This document shows, in pieces, positions 21,545 to 33,561 of a DNA stretch of 64,000 nucleotides. The translations under genes and the position numbers were made by a program. The stretch spans positions 216,044,134 to 216,108,133 of the forward strand of contig OU015490.1 in assembly GCA_907164885.2 (NCBI GenBank). Reading direction: 5' to 3'. Numbering within the stretch: the stretch's first letter is position 1; every line of letters begins with the position of its first letter. Under the pieces are notes generated by a model. It saw nothing but the letters and a program-made list of their open reading frames with translations, had not been told where the DNA came from and did not search any database. The DNA comes from Dolomedes plantarius. Taxonomy: Eukaryota > Arthropoda > Arachnida > Araneae > Dolomedidae.

Positions 21545-22840
21545 CAGAGGCTGTTCACACATTTTTTAAAATATGTATATTGTATTCACAAAACTAAACT
21601 ACATAAAATTCTTATGTTTTAAATGTTCTATTTGACATCCCTTACTCTGAACTATCTTTCGACACCGCAATTTCTAGGATAATAATGCCATTCGAAGTGT
21701 CAGAAGAGTTATTCTATCCAATTCCTCCTGAACAGCTTTCCAGAGTACTATAAGAGTTTGGGGACGACGTTTGGATAATGCAGATTTTAAAAGTCCGAAA
21801 GCACAAAAATCCATAGGTGATACATCGGGAGAATTAGTAGAGATATCAGTGAAGGGTATGGCCTTGATACCAGTTTTTGTTCCATTTCTTTTAGGAAATT
21901 TACAGTAGATTTTGATGTGTGACTGCTAGCTTTGTCCTGGTGGAGTCTCACAGATTGATGGCACTGTGGGTAAAGCGATGGTATTTCATTCAGAAAAATT
22001 GGCGATAAAATATGTTCCTGGTAGTATTTAGAGTTAATCTTGACATTTTTTTCCACTCTCTTTATTTTTAACTTGCCATTATAAGAAAAACCAGCAACAA
22101 TCATGAATCCCTTAGAAAAACTTTCTTTCGATTCTTTGAACCATGTACTTAAATTTTTTTTCTCCCCTTTTATGATAATAAATGGCTCTTTTTTTGTTGC
22201 AATCATTTAAATACACCCATGATTCATCTATTGTGACAATTGTTTTCCATTTTTCTTTGAATAAGTGTTTCTCATATAGAATTCGTGTCCTGCGTTCAGC
22301 GATATGATTTGGAAGAAGACGATGCACATTGCGTTTTTTCGCTTGCTTAAGATTTAAATCAACGTTTATCATTTTGTTTGCAGTGGACACCGAGCATTTT
22401 AATGATTTTGCAACTATCCTTTGACTAGGGGTATTTTCTTTTAACGTTAAACAACGTACCTTTGCAATAGTCGAAGATGTCCGTTTTTTCCTTGGATACT
22501 TCTTTGGAATTTTTGTCCCACTTGAGGCTCCAATTTGACGTTTTTTTCCTTTCCTGTTGACGATATTACCTATCGACGCTTTAGATATCACAAAAACATG
22601 ACTCTCACATCGTTTTTGGATAACGGAGTATGCATATTTCTCTTCGGAAATAGCATAAATGTAGCCTTCGAACCACTGGTTTTTTCAAAACGCCATTTTG
22701 AATAAAAACAAAACTTTCAAGCCGCAAACGATAATTTTGACTTTTAAAAACATAGTACAATTGCAATTATTTCTTTTGCAGCAAACGATTTTTTATTACC
22801 GCTTACCAAAATCGTCTAAAAAATGTGCGAACAGCCTCTG
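21545..22840 (-). mobile_element. mariner-like transposon, 1296 bp, with good terminal repeats
   Basis: The inverted ends match over about 25 bp with one visible difference; they start CAGAGGCTGTTC and continue CACATTTTTTA. TA flanks both sides (21543-21544 and 22841-22842). A single transposase reading frame occupies the minus strand between them. Size, ends and target are those of the Tc1/mariner superfamily. Near-identical ends suggest it is younger than the neighbouring reverse-transcriptase remnant. Confidence 0.88.
21690..22696 (-). pseudogene. mariner-like transposase, broken
   Basis: The frame can be read from an ATG at about 22695 (MAF, then an in-frame TGA) through FEGYIYAISEEKYAYSVIQK and helix-turn-helix type sequence (SQRIVAKSLKCSVSTANKM). 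It reaches the catalytic block VTIDESWVYLND (about 22235), then shifts frame near 22150-22200 and continues with FMIVAGFSYNGK, RLHQDKASSHTSKST (second catalytic Asp, about 21930) and a LPMY.LWIFVLSDF block, close to the expected PDVSPMDFC.FG. The family pattern D...D...D/E is evident. At least one stop and one frameshift inactivate it. Confidence 0.82.
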
Positions 22841-22842
22841 TA

Positions 22843-23615
22843 TATTCATAGTGAAATGTATATATGTACAAAATTTCTTATCTGCAGGATGAAAAGCTAA
22901 AAAAAAATTTTTTTAACGTCCACCGTTCCCAAAAAATTATTATTTTACGAACGATATATAGATATATATGGTTACAGAAAAAGAATAACGCAGGTTCTTG
23001 TGCATGCGAAAAACTAACATTGGCAGATGTGTTCTAACTAAAGATTAAGTACAGTAAAATGCTAGCATCATATACATAAACTTTGTATTCCTAACATATT
23101 ATCCAATGGATATAGTCCTAAGTACTGCTAAATAATATTAGTCATTAATGTCTTTAAATGCTACAGAAAACAAATAAAAATGTCTATAATAATTTATTTA
23201 CAAAGTTTGAATTAAATTTAATACTGTATTGAAAAATACGGTTTTTAATTGTGAAATTTCCATTTCACATTTATATCACTCAACATAGTTACAGTGAGGA
23301 TACAAATTAAATTAAAGGTATAAAAATTAAATTTTGCAGACATACAATAGGATCTTGTGTGCTTTATTAAACTATCACATTTTATAATCTGTTTAAGCTA
23401 ACAAAGAACATAATATGGTCACCTTTTAACCATGTTTATGGTTTGTTTGCATTATTTTAAAAAATTCTCATTGAATTGCACCATTTTGAGATTATATACA
23501 TTTTTTCTACCCTAATCTCAGACGTCTATAGACATTCTAATTGTTTACATAGTTCATGTATGCATGCAAAGGAAATGATAAAACCCAAATAAATAGATAA
23601 TTAAGAAAATATTAC
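22843..23615. other. Intron tail before the large neuroligin exon
   Basis: AT-rich, with no repeats or element ends recognised. Confidence 0.55.
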
Positions 23616-24417
23616 CCGTATTTTGCATAATTTGTCCAAAACGTTATAACAGTTTCTGATAACACACTTTCAGGTTTTGAAAAATTCCTAGGAAAGTAGG
23701 ATAAAGAATTCACTAGTGGTGCTCCAAAAATATAAGGTAAATCTTCACCATGAACGCATCCCATTCTTTGAGAATAATCAGCCACTTCTGTCTGATGTGT
23801 AAACACGTACTGATAAGTTCTGGGCTTCCTAGGGTACTGAACCCTTGAGTGAAAATTCCCTGTTTTCACCAGTGGAGCGATAATCAGTGCATCGCTCATC
23901 GCGTCTGTGGTAGAATCCAACACATTTATGGGATGTTGATCTGGCTTACCCCAGTCTGTATACTCATTAACAACTGTCAGAAATATTTCCTGGAGGTGGT
24001 ATGTAAACAGATTCCTCACTAAAGTTCTGAGCAATCTGTCTCTCCTGAGTACGTCGATTCCGAATTTGTCTTCCTGACTGGAGAACTGATCATAAGATTC
24101 TATTCTCGTCATTCCGAACATCATATCGTACTGGCCAAAAAAGTCGGTATGCTTCTCCATAATATCTGCTGGCTCGCCGGGAACGACAACGCCATCTATA
24201 GTAGGCCCAAACGCCGATAGATGATCCGGGACACTTAGAGGAACTGCAAGTATATCCTGCACTGGGCGCTGCCTCAGACACTCGACAAGCCCTGCGCTGT
24301 CTTCCGTGGGGCACTTGAGACTTTTAGCTATCTGTCTAGTATATATAAGGGAATTCCTTGCGATAGCCCAAGGACTCAGTGCGGAACCACTCTGAAGAAT
24401 TGCTCTCTGGAAAAGAC
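23616..24417 (-). CDS. Nlg: Neuroligin large exon (802 bp), core of the cholinesterase-like domain
   Basis: The acceptor TTTTCTTTTCAG|GT and donor TACGG|GTAATA define an exon entering in phase 1 and leaving in phase 2. It encodes about 267 residues: GLFQRAILQSGSALSPWA, then SAGLVECLRQRP, FGPTIDGVVVP, MFGMTRIESYDQFSSQED, RTLVRNLFTYHLQEIFLTV and VNEYTDWGKP. It ends with MGCVHGEDLPYIFGAPLV and NFSKPESVLSETVITFWTN. These blocks follow invertebrate neuroligins closely. The His of the esterase triad position (CVHGED) is kept, while the acidic member sits in an altered TRIESY context. In the synapse, neuroligins are postsynaptic receptors that bind neurexins; that role is taken from the family. Confidence 0.95.
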
Positions 24418-24785
24418 CTGAAAAGAAAATTTTGTAATTCTTAATAAATGATTTCTCAATAAAACACTTTCTCCCCGAATGAAACATTTTTATTTTTTAA
24501 ATATTTTGAGCAAATATGTCAAATTTATTTTTATAAACAGGAATAAGCTTTTTTTTCTTTCTAGGATATAATAATAACTATTAAAATGTGTTGCTTCAAG
24601 AAATGATTTCCACTTTGAAAGTCTAGAATTCCTTTAAGATATCGACATCAAAAGTCATTTTTACGTGAAATCATCTATTCCAAATATTTTGTTTTATTAA
24701 TCCCAGATTGCCTGGCAAGGCTAGACAAACTCAATGAAAGCAAAAATTTCTAAAAAGTCTAAAAACAGTAGAGGGTCCTGAAGGA
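24418..24785. other. Intron start after (5' of) the large exon
   Basis: AT-rich; no feature recognised. Confidence 0.5.
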
Positions 24786-25260
24786 CTTCTTTCTTTCTAA
24801 AACCCAAACAAGCCAAAAGCATGTGCAGGGGAGGTCATGTCGGCAGAGCACCAGTGACACTGAGGGAAGATCTTTTGACCGTACCGAAAAGGGAGTGCTC
24901 TAATAAGGCCACACATGAAGCGTGAGATGACTGTTTGATATTTTCTAGGCTTGAGCTGGAAAGACTCGCCCGGACTTCTTCCAAAGTTCCATGGGTAGTG
25001 TAACGTCACGTGTATTGTGCGGTTCTCACGCCCCACGGGCCAGCTGGATGTTTGCCTGAAAGTTAATCCCTGGCATGGCGGTTTCCCTAACAAGTTGTGG
25101 GGTAACTGTTTGGAAAAACAGAAAATGTTTCCCATCATCGTCGTAAAGCTGTCTTTCCTAGCGATAGCTATGCGACTTTGTCACTGGAAGGTAATAAAGA
25201 TTCGGCGTTAAGAAGAGCTGTCAGCCGATAATCTGCCGGCCCACCCGGTTGTGAGAAAGC
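24786..25260 (-). pseudogene. LINE remnant, RNase H-downstream (Cys) region
   Basis: A minus-strand frame contains the pattern TVISRFMCGLIRALPFRYGQ and FPQCHWCSADMTSPAHA. From family knowledge this is the segment after RNase H in many arthropod LINEs (L.RLR.GH.....F..G...F..C..C....SP.H.L.C). Upstream, DYRLTALLNAE-like sequence can be followed to about 25235 with stops. It is a 5'- and 3'-decayed fragment, different from those at 960-1640 and 46080-46265 but of the same general type. It is also GC-richer than the intron around it. Confidence 0.55.
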
Positions 25261-25960
25261 GATTGCTAAGAAGACAACCACCCCATTTTTCAAGCCGAGA
25301 GGGAGAGACTTCGAATTTTCGAAGAGAGGGGCCTGTAACATCCAGCCCGGACAGACGTGGTTTTTAGGAGCTCTTGTTTGAGACTATGGACCCCGGAGGC
25401 TGTACTGTGAATCTGAACTTAAATTAACTAATTTTGTTGTACCTTTTAAAGTTAATTTATTTTGTAGATAAATTAAGTTTTTGTTTTAAAAAAATTGGCC
25501 TTCGCATTTTAATTAGTATTCTGTCTTTCTTAGTTATGGATCCAATAGTAGTAATTTAAAAAAAAGCCTCAGAGAATAGCTTTAACTAAATATCGTTACG
25601 CCACAGTGGCAAGGACGAGTTCTCCAAAGACGGTTTTGTTCTGTCTTCTTAAGGGAGTAAATCTCTCTAAAAGAAAGAACCTCACAAGGGCTTACGTACT
25701 CTTCAGCAGCTAAAAACTCGCTAAAAACTGGGCCCTTTAATTACCGTCAATCCCAAAATGGGAAGGGATACACTGAAAATGGATTGTGTGACCAGAAGAA
25801 ATCCGGTCAAGAAGATCTAAGATGTCCAAGCTAATCTGGTTCCCAATAATAGTCCAATTAGAGAGGTGCTGAATTGAAACACGGCTATCAGTTAAAATCC
25901 AGACATCAGGAAATTATTCCAAATACTACTTTAAAGTACTAACTTATTGGGAAAGAAAAT
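25261..25960. other. GC-richer unidentified repeat-like segment
   Basis: Continues the base composition of the LINE remnant (for example CTGTAACATCCAGCCCGGAC near 25330 and ACCCCGGAGGCTG near 25389), then fades into AT-rich DNA by about 25960. It may be more of the same retroelement or its insertion neighbour. No frame could be followed. Confidence 0.35.
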
Positions 25961-28137
25961 TTAAATTTCAAATGTTTTCAAAACTAAGGCTAGCAAAAGA
26001 TATACTGTTTATGGAAGTCTTAATATAATTTTCCTGCTTTGAAGTTTCTGCGATAAACGCAAAATTTTGTTCAAATAAACTTTAGAGGAAATGATATGAA
26101 TAGAATCTTATTGGATGTTTCTATTTCAGAGTATACATAATATCTCTTTACATAAACAAAAATATGTTAAACAATAAACCTGTTTTCGAACATCTGGTAG
26201 ATTTATTAGCTTGAGAACAATAACTACATATGAAATAAAGCAATGCATGTGACGTTTCTAATCTATGTTTCCATTTGCCTCACCTTCTCTAGAATTTAAT
26301 AAGTATACATTTTTACAAAATAAATAAGTCTCAAATTTCTGTTATTTCGAATAAAGTAGGGATTTTCATTTAAACCCAGATATGATTTATTCAATATCTA
26401 GTAGTCTCTTTATAAACTCCGTAGACTTTAGAGTTGCATATTCTGAAGTTACTCTGATGTTATTATGACTAAATTGATCGATTTTTTTATTTTATAAATA
26501 TTAACTGTTTATTACACAGACGCTAAAATGTTGTAGCACCTTGCAATTAATTTAGTTTCCAATGGAAACTTTTATATTCATAAAAGATCAGAAATGAAAA
26601 TTACTCATAAAAAGAAAACTATGCAATTTCATAATTATAACTAAAAATAATTATAACTAGATATTTATTAAAAGAAGAAGAGTGATACATATAGGTAAAA
26701 TACTCCCAAATATAACCAAACACCTGCTATTCAAATTGAGAAAATTATGAATAATAACAGTAAAATTTATTTTATGTTTGATTTCTCATTGCTTATAAAA
26801 CATGGTTGATCCTTTCGGTACGGATTCATCTAGATTTTATAGTATTTCTTCTTTCGTTTTTATCGGTCCTTTAGTGTAGGTGACTACAGTTATTGCCCTA
26901 AAGAGATATTTCTATCGCATTCCAGATTCCCTTCTTCTAAAATTAGTTCTATGGGATTTATATCTGGATATAAAGGGAAATGTTTTCATTATTTTGGGGG
27001 CAATTATATATCAATCAAATACACACACTTAACACAGCATGATTAGAATGAAAATGGGTAATTAACTGGCTAAATTTGGATTTAATTTAGAACGTTAAGA
27101 TTTAGTAACACAGTATCAAATTACTTTTTTAACAGTTCATGATGCATTTACTGATTTATTACATTGCCCTCTTACAAACTCATGTTTAACGTCGATATCA
27201 GATTGATTTCTTTATCTAGTAGATCACCAAGTGTTACTGTTCGAACGAGGTTCTAATTAGTTTTTCTAAATTATTCAGGATTTCGGATTCAGGTCCTCTT
27301 CACTTCGAAGAAAATTGGAGATCCAAACATTGAAAACTATAATAAAATAATAGCTTTATACTATAATGTGACTACTTCCTTCATTCCCTTTTCCTTCCCT
27401 TATTTACTTTCGTCAGCATGGGGCCAATGATGTATAATCAAGTACCTTTGCGATAAAAAAAATAAAATTAATAAAAAAAAAAAAACTCTTCAGCATTTCC
27501 AGAAATTACTTATCAATTTTGCTAGAAAAATATCTAATATTTTAGTTCTTTCCACCAACGTAAAGTTTTTAATTGAAACCCATTTATGATATCTTCCATA
27601 TTCATTTGTCTTCTGATCGTCTCTGTAGTCTCTAGAGTTACATATTTTGAAGTTATCCCAGAGATATACTACGGATTTAAGGATAAATAAAGTACTTCCT
27701 TTGCTTTCAATTATATTGATATGCTTACCGTTTTATTTCCGTAATCTACTTTTAGCAACAAGCTTGAATTAATTATTAAAAATATTTACTAAGAGAAATT
27801 TATTTTGCGCTTTGAAAATAAAAATCTACCACTAGGTCCCTAACATCGCTCCCTTTTTTTGAGTCAGCCATGACACTAACATTAAAAACAAAGGATTTGA
27901 GTAAACTCTATTGAATAATTCAAACGGGAGATTTTCAGAGAGTTTCCCATTGTTTTTGACCCAAAAGGGTATCACCGACATATGTTTCATATTTATTCCA
28001 GACGGATCTATTTGTAGTCTGAACATCAAGCAAATACTTCTGACAGATTATTCTATCACCTTTAACAGAAGTGAAAATTTGTTAAAGTTCAATACCTGAA
28101 TTTTGAAAAGAAAATGCCAGTTGCACAATTAACAATA
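25961..28137. other. AT-rich intron sequence
   Basis: About 2.2 kb. Two stretches about 1.2 kb apart (26380-26460 and 27580-27660) share weak similarity around TAGAGTT-CATATT-TGAAGTTA, hinting at an old dispersed repeat. Nothing else is supported. Confidence 0.4.
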
Positions 28138-29852
28138 AATAAACCCATAATTAAAAATAGAAAATTTCCTACTATATAATTTAAGATATCTACCTAGTTT
28201 CGTAGTACTTTTTTTTCAAATATATACACTACTGAATAAATGCGTATTTTTTTTGTTCAAATGTGATATAAAATCATGAAAGCAAACATAATTTTTATAG
28301 CAATTTCATAATATTTTAAAATAGAGGGATTTTTTTTATAACTTTTAAGTACAATTGATTTTAAGTACGTAAACCCAGAATTTAAAATAGAAAATTTCCT
28401 ATTATATAATTTAAGGTATCTATCGAGGCTTGGAGTACTTTTTTCAAAAGTATACAGTACCGAATAAATTCTATATTTTTAGTTCAGATGTGATATAAAA
28501 TAATGAAAGCAAACATAATTTTGATAGCAATTCCATAATATTTTAAAATAGAGGGACTTTTTTTATAAATTTTAAGTACAGTTGGTTTTAAATACGTAAA
28601 CCCAGAATTAATGATAGAAAATTTCCTACTATATAATTTAAGGTATCTACCTAGGTCCGGAGTACTTTTTTTTTCAAAAATATACACTAATGATTAAATA
28701 CATATAATTTTAGTTCAGATGTGATATGAATTCGTGAAATCAAACATAATTTTGATAACATTTTCCTAATATTTTAAAATACAGGGATTTTTTTTATAAA
28801 TTTTAATACTATAGATTCTAAGTACGTAAGCCCACAATTGAAAATAGAAAATTTCCTAATATATAATTTTAAGTATCTACCTAGGTTCGGAGAACTTTTT
28901 TTCAAAAATATACAGTACTGATTAAATAGATATATTTTAAGTTCAGATGTGCTATAAAATCATGAAAACAAACATAATTTTGATAACGATTTCATAATAT
29001 TATAAAATAGAGGGACTTTCTTATAAATGTTAAGTACAATTGATTTTAAGCACGTAAACCCAGAATTTAAAATATGAAATTTCGCATTATATAATTTAAG
29101 TTATCTACCTAGTTTCGGAGTATTTTTTATCAAAAATTTACAGCACTGAATAAATACGCATATTTTTTACTTCAGATGTCATATAAAATCATGAAAGCAA
29201 ATATAATTTTGATAGCAGTTCCATAATATTTTAAAATAGAGGGACTTTTTATAAATTTTAAGTACAGTTGATTTTAAACACGTAAACCCACAATTAAAGA
29301 TAAAAGAATTCCTACTATATAATTTAAGGTATCTACCTAGATTCGGAGTATTTTTTTACAAAAATAAACACTACTGAATAAATACTTATATTTTTAGTTC
29401 AGATATGATATAAAATAACGAAAACAAACATACGTTTGGTAAAAATTTCCTAATACTTTAAAATAGATTGTTTTTTTCTTATAAATTTTAAGTACAGTTC
29501 ATTTTAAGCACGTAAACCCATAATTAAAAATATAAAATTTCCTACTATATCATTTAAGGTGTCTACCTAGGTTGGTGCACTTTTTTTTCAAAAATACAGA
29601 TAAAATAGTACAGATTAAATAGATATATTTTAAGTTGAAATGTTACATAAAATCATGAAAACACAATTTTGATAACAATTTCCTAATATTTAAAAATAGA
29701 GAGATTTTTTTAATAAATTTTAAATACTTTAGATTTTAAGTACGTAAACCCAGAATTAAAAATAGAAAATTTCCCACCATAATATTTGAGGTATCTACCA
29801 AGGTTCGGAGCACTTTTTACCAAAAACGTACGGTACTGATTAAATAAATATA
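28138..29852. repeat. Tandem array, ~229-bp unit, about 7.5 copies
   Basis: The landmark AAACCCA(T/G)AATT recurs at about 28143, 28372, 28604, 28830, 29055, 29284, 29515 and 29747, giving periods of 225-232 bp. Each unit also has AAATTTCCTACTATATAATTTAAG, a GTATCTACCTAG block, TTTTTCAAAAATATACA, and GTGATATAAAATCATGAAA. Units differ at many positions, so the array is old. A Tc1 element interrupts the last unit at 29853, and the rest of that unit resumes at 31248. No coding capacity. Confidence 0.93.
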
Positions 29853-31247
29853 CACTCTGTCACAAAAAAATATATGCACACACAATGGAACGATCTACTA
29901 TCACGAAACTTAACATGTATGTAATGTATGAGGAGATAAGCACATTATGATGAATTCAGAACAACAGACCGTTTTATTAAGAAGATATGGCAGGAAAAAG
30001 GTTAAAATCAGTAAGTAATAAATCCACCACCTGGCAGCTATACAAGCCGAAACACGGCGTGACATCCAATCAAGGAGGTCACCTATGACCTCCTGCGGAA
30101 GATCATGCCATAATCTTTGCAACTGGGCAGATAATTCACCAGTATTCCGGGACGGCTGCAGTTGCCTTCCAAGCACGTCCCAGACGTACTCTATTAGTGA
30201 GAGGTCTGGTGACCTGGCAGGCCATGAGAGTACGTCATATCCTAGAAGATATTGTTTGGAGAGTCATGAAGTATGTGGACGAGCGTTATCTTGCTGATAA
30301 ATGACACCTAGGTGACTTGAAAACATAGGCAGTACAACTGGCGTTAAAATCTCGTCCACGTAACTGTGTACCATCAAAGTGCGTTGAAGGACGACTAGAG
30401 GTGATCGTATGTCCCAAGAAATCTCTCCCCACGCTATCACACCTTGTGGAATCGCCGTACGCCGGATCAACAAATGTCGGATCGGACCGGTGGCCTGGCC
30501 ACCTCCACACGCGTATGCGCTGGTCATCAGCATTGAGACTGCATCGGGGTCCATCGCTGAAGATTACACGCCTCCAGTTGGTCACACTCCAGCTTGTCTG
30601 AGGTCGGCAAAAATCCAATCGACACTGCCTATGATGTGGGGTCAGTGGTAGGCGTCTAAATGGACGTCGGCCCCTTACAGCTGCGTCGGCCAGTCGTCTC
30701 CGAATGGTTTCCCTTGATACCAATGGATGTCTGGAAGGTGGTAAATGGCGTCGAACCGATTCTAGCGATGTTGTTGTTGCGGACGTGGCCGCCCTTATGA
30801 TTGCCTGACCCTCTGCGACCGTAGACTATCCCTTCCGTGATCCACTGTTGCCTACACCGAGCAACTACCATATCGCTCCTACTGAAGTGGCGGCCTGTAC
30901 GCCTGTTCTACCAACCTGCTTCCCTGAGGCCTACTATACGCCCCCTCCCAAACTCCAACAATTGTTCGTACTGTCGCCGTTTACGCCTCAGAGTCATCTA
31001 TAGTCACAATACCGTCCATCCACGTCGTCAGATTTGTTTGAATAACCCTATGGTACGACCAATCGTGCTTTTAAACAATCCCAGCTGCGCATCTCATATG
31101 CGCATAGCACGCTTACCCTTCTCTCATTAGAGTCGAAATTTTAATCATTTGCATATATCTTACCTGACCATATCTCTTACCCTGCAAAGTGTCGTGATAA
31201 TAGCTGGATTTCTTTTGGGTGCATAAATTTTTTTTTGTGAGAAAATG
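29853..31247 (-). mobile_element. Degenerate Tc1-family transposon inside the 229-bp array
   Basis: The ends are inverted and similar (CACTCTGTCACAAAAAAA on the left, CATTTTCTCACAAAAAAA inverted on the right, followed by TATGCAC on both). TA lies at each edge (29851-29852 and 31248-31249). The sequence before and after reads as one continuous array unit, so the insertion site is certain to within a few bases. At 1395 bp it is full length, but its gene is broken. Confidence 0.88.
29980..30960 (-). pseudogene. Tc1-like transposase pseudogene
   Basis: Blocks on the minus strand, in order: CRQQWITEGIVYGRRGSG (about 30830); VSRETIRRRLADAAVRGRRP (about 30700); WRRVIFSDGPRCSL (about 30570), in which the family's SDESRF has become SDGPRC; VIAWGEISWD; IYQQDNARPHTS (about 30290); and ARSPDLSLIEYVWDVLG (about 30190). 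The first and second catalytic Asp and the final Glu are still visible. Frameshifts split the chain between these blocks, and a stop follows PHTS. It is more decayed than the Tc1 at 12712-14120 and belongs to a different subfamily. Confidence 0.85.
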
Positions 31248-31350
31248 TATTTTAAGTTCAAATGTGATATAAAATCATGAAAACAAACACAATAATGATG
31301 GCAATTTCATAATATTTTAAAATAGAGGGTAATTTTTATAAATTTTAAGA
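31248..31350. repeat. Remainder of the 229-bp tandem array
   Basis: TTTTAAGTTCAAATGTGATATAA through TTTTAAAATAGAGGG and TATAAATTTTAAG matches the array unit from the point where the left part stops. The array ends at about 31350. Confidence 0.9.
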
Positions 31351-32543
31351 ACACTTGAGTGCTTACGCCAGAGACCGCACACTCTATTAAACTCGATATA
31401 TTTAAATTTCCTTTATAAAATATTCTACTGTGACACTTACCTGTGTTCTCAATTAAAAGTTTTACAATATTTCCGAAAAATCCATAAAATATACCAAAAA
31501 GAGTGAACAAATACAGATTTTGTTTAAAAAAGAATTATCTTTTTTTAAGTCCAGGTACCTGTAAAATTATTTATTTAATACATAATTCTTAGCTTTTATG
31601 TCAAATCATAGTGAGTAATATATAAAAAAGTTTTGCAAGATTTCGTTGAAATGTAATAAATACTTTTTAAATTTTTAGCTTTCTCGGTTTCAAAAGTAAC
31701 TGAAAAATGAGTTTTCTAGAAAATGGATTTAAATATGCTACTTCTTGTTCCTTTTATATAGCTTTCCGATTATTGAATTGGTTAATTGAGCTCTCATCCA
31801 ATGATTGTGCTAATAAAATTAAAGCAGTTGTAGAATCCTAAACCACTGGTGTTTGAAATGGAACAATATAAACTTTTTCGAAATTTTGCACAAAACAGCC
31901 ATTTCAATGTAGGCTTAAAATTAATTTTTTTGGGGGAGGGTGGCTGCTACAATTTATGTAATCGTAATTTCTCCGATCACATTTGTAAAGAATTGCGCGT
32001 AAAAGCTTTACAATATAGCTTGGTTGAAAAGCAGCTATTTTAATAACATCTATTTCACACGCTAAAAGTTTATTTAGACTATATATTCTCTACCCTTGCA
32101 TCCATAAATTGTATTTAACTCATAGCAATTTTGACATGTTCATATTGTAGTCAAATTTTCCATTATATTTCAATATTTAATTTATTTAAAAATGTCAGTT
32201 TATTGGCCACTAGGTCATCAGACCATGGGCTCTCCAATACTTTTGAACAATGCAATTAAAATGAATTTGTGTAGAACACCGGTCCAAATGATTAACCATC
32301 ATTGGTTGTCAGGGAGAACATAAAACACAAACTTGAGAATCAACCAATACAATGTGATGCAAGTGATCCTGGAGACAAACATGGCCCGTCAAATGTCTAA
32401 ATTTAGCAGCTATGTTGCAGCTATGTTGTACATATTCTTCAATGGTGAAGAGAAAATTTCAGACGTGCATGAAATATTCTGTAAAAATATCCAAAAAAAA
32501 GAGATGATGAATGAAACTCAAATAACGTAGAAGGGCGAAGTAC
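31351..32543. other. AT-rich intron sequence
   Basis: No exon, element end or repeat recognised. Confidence 0.5.
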
Positions 32544-32729
32544 CTTTCGTTAGAGGTGTCAACATCAACAAATTAACGCACGCAGCTCCATGCCCGTGAC
32601 CAAACACGGTGACGTTTTTCGGATTTCCACCAAACTCAGCAACATTTTCTTGAATCCAGTGCAATGCGGCAACTTGATCCATGATTCCATAATTTCCTCT
32701 TGATGAACCATCAACAGCTGGTAAAAACC
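32544..32729 (-). CDS. Nlg: Neuroligin exon (186 bp) with the nucleophile-elbow region
   Basis: The acceptor TTTTCACCAG|GG and donor ACGAAAG|GTACTT give 62 codons' worth of sequence, phase 1 to phase 1. It encodes GFLPAVDGSSRGNYGIMDQ, then VAALHWIQENVAEFGGNPKN, then VTVFGHGHGAACVNLLMLTP. The GHGHGA motif stands where active cholinesterases have GESAG, so the catalytic serine is replaced by His. Neuroligins characteristically lack this serine. Joins on both sides are seamless: RLGIF-GFLP with the exon at 49.8 kb, and LTKG-LFQRA with the exon at 24.4 kb. Confidence 0.95.
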
Positions 32730-32852
32730 CTGGTGAAAATACATTCAAACTTAAGAGACATACGTTATTCCATTATAGGCATATATGGTGACAGAAACAA
32801 ATTTACATATTGAGTTTAGAAACGTTAACTTTACGAAAATAAAGGAGAATAT

Positions 32853-33104
32853 ATATCGCTCACTCCTTTCAACAACGTCAAGTCTAAAAAAACAAGATTT
32901 TTCAGGAGTGATTTGAAAGTTGAAAAGTACATTTAAATGTATTGAAAATAAATTTTAATTCTGCTCTCTAGTGGCTAAATATTGAACGGTGAGATATAAC
33001 GATCTTGCAGTGATATACTAATCTTTCAGGACATTCTGAAAACAAGCGTAACTAAAAATCGCTGATATTTGAGATTGTACGTTGTTGAAAGGAGTGAGCG
33101 ATAT
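32853..33104. mobile_element. 252-bp MITE with perfect 26-bp inverted ends
   Basis: Positions 32853-32878 and 33079-33104 are exact inverted copies over 26 bp (core CGCTCACTCCTTTCAACAACG). The interior is AT-rich and non-coding. No clear target duplication is visible because both flanks are AT-rich (ATAT repeats). It lies 123 bp from the neuroligin exon at 32544-32729. Superfamily unassigned. Confidence 0.8.
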
Positions 33105-33340
33105 GTGAAAGATAAAAATTCAAAACTTGCACCCAAAAATGTAATTTGTAATTTCAATCCTAAAATTTCCTGGATCATTTCGGCAGTTACGTTGACCGTG
33201 AAATTTTTAATTTTAATAATAATTTTATAAAATCATGCTGGTATTCAGTTCTTCACCGAATTGCTAATCAGTAATTGTTATTTTATAAGAAATACAGTTT
33301 GATTATTTTCTTAAAAATTAATCCATTGCAGTTCGTTTAA

Positions 33341-33485
33341 CCCTTCAGTGGGCGCGCCAATTTTTGGAACACCAGCAGGCGCGCGTGGCACAAAGTGCAA
33401 CGTTACTTTCAACCTTGATTATTCCTTTTGTAATGAACTTTATTTGTTTTTCAAATTGAAAATAATAACTCTGCGTTCTTAGGCC

Positions 33486-33561
<76 letters not shown>

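Noticed and set aside
32333..32530. 65-codon plus-strand frame next to the neuroligin exon
   Set aside because: Wrong strand, no motif; intron sequence.
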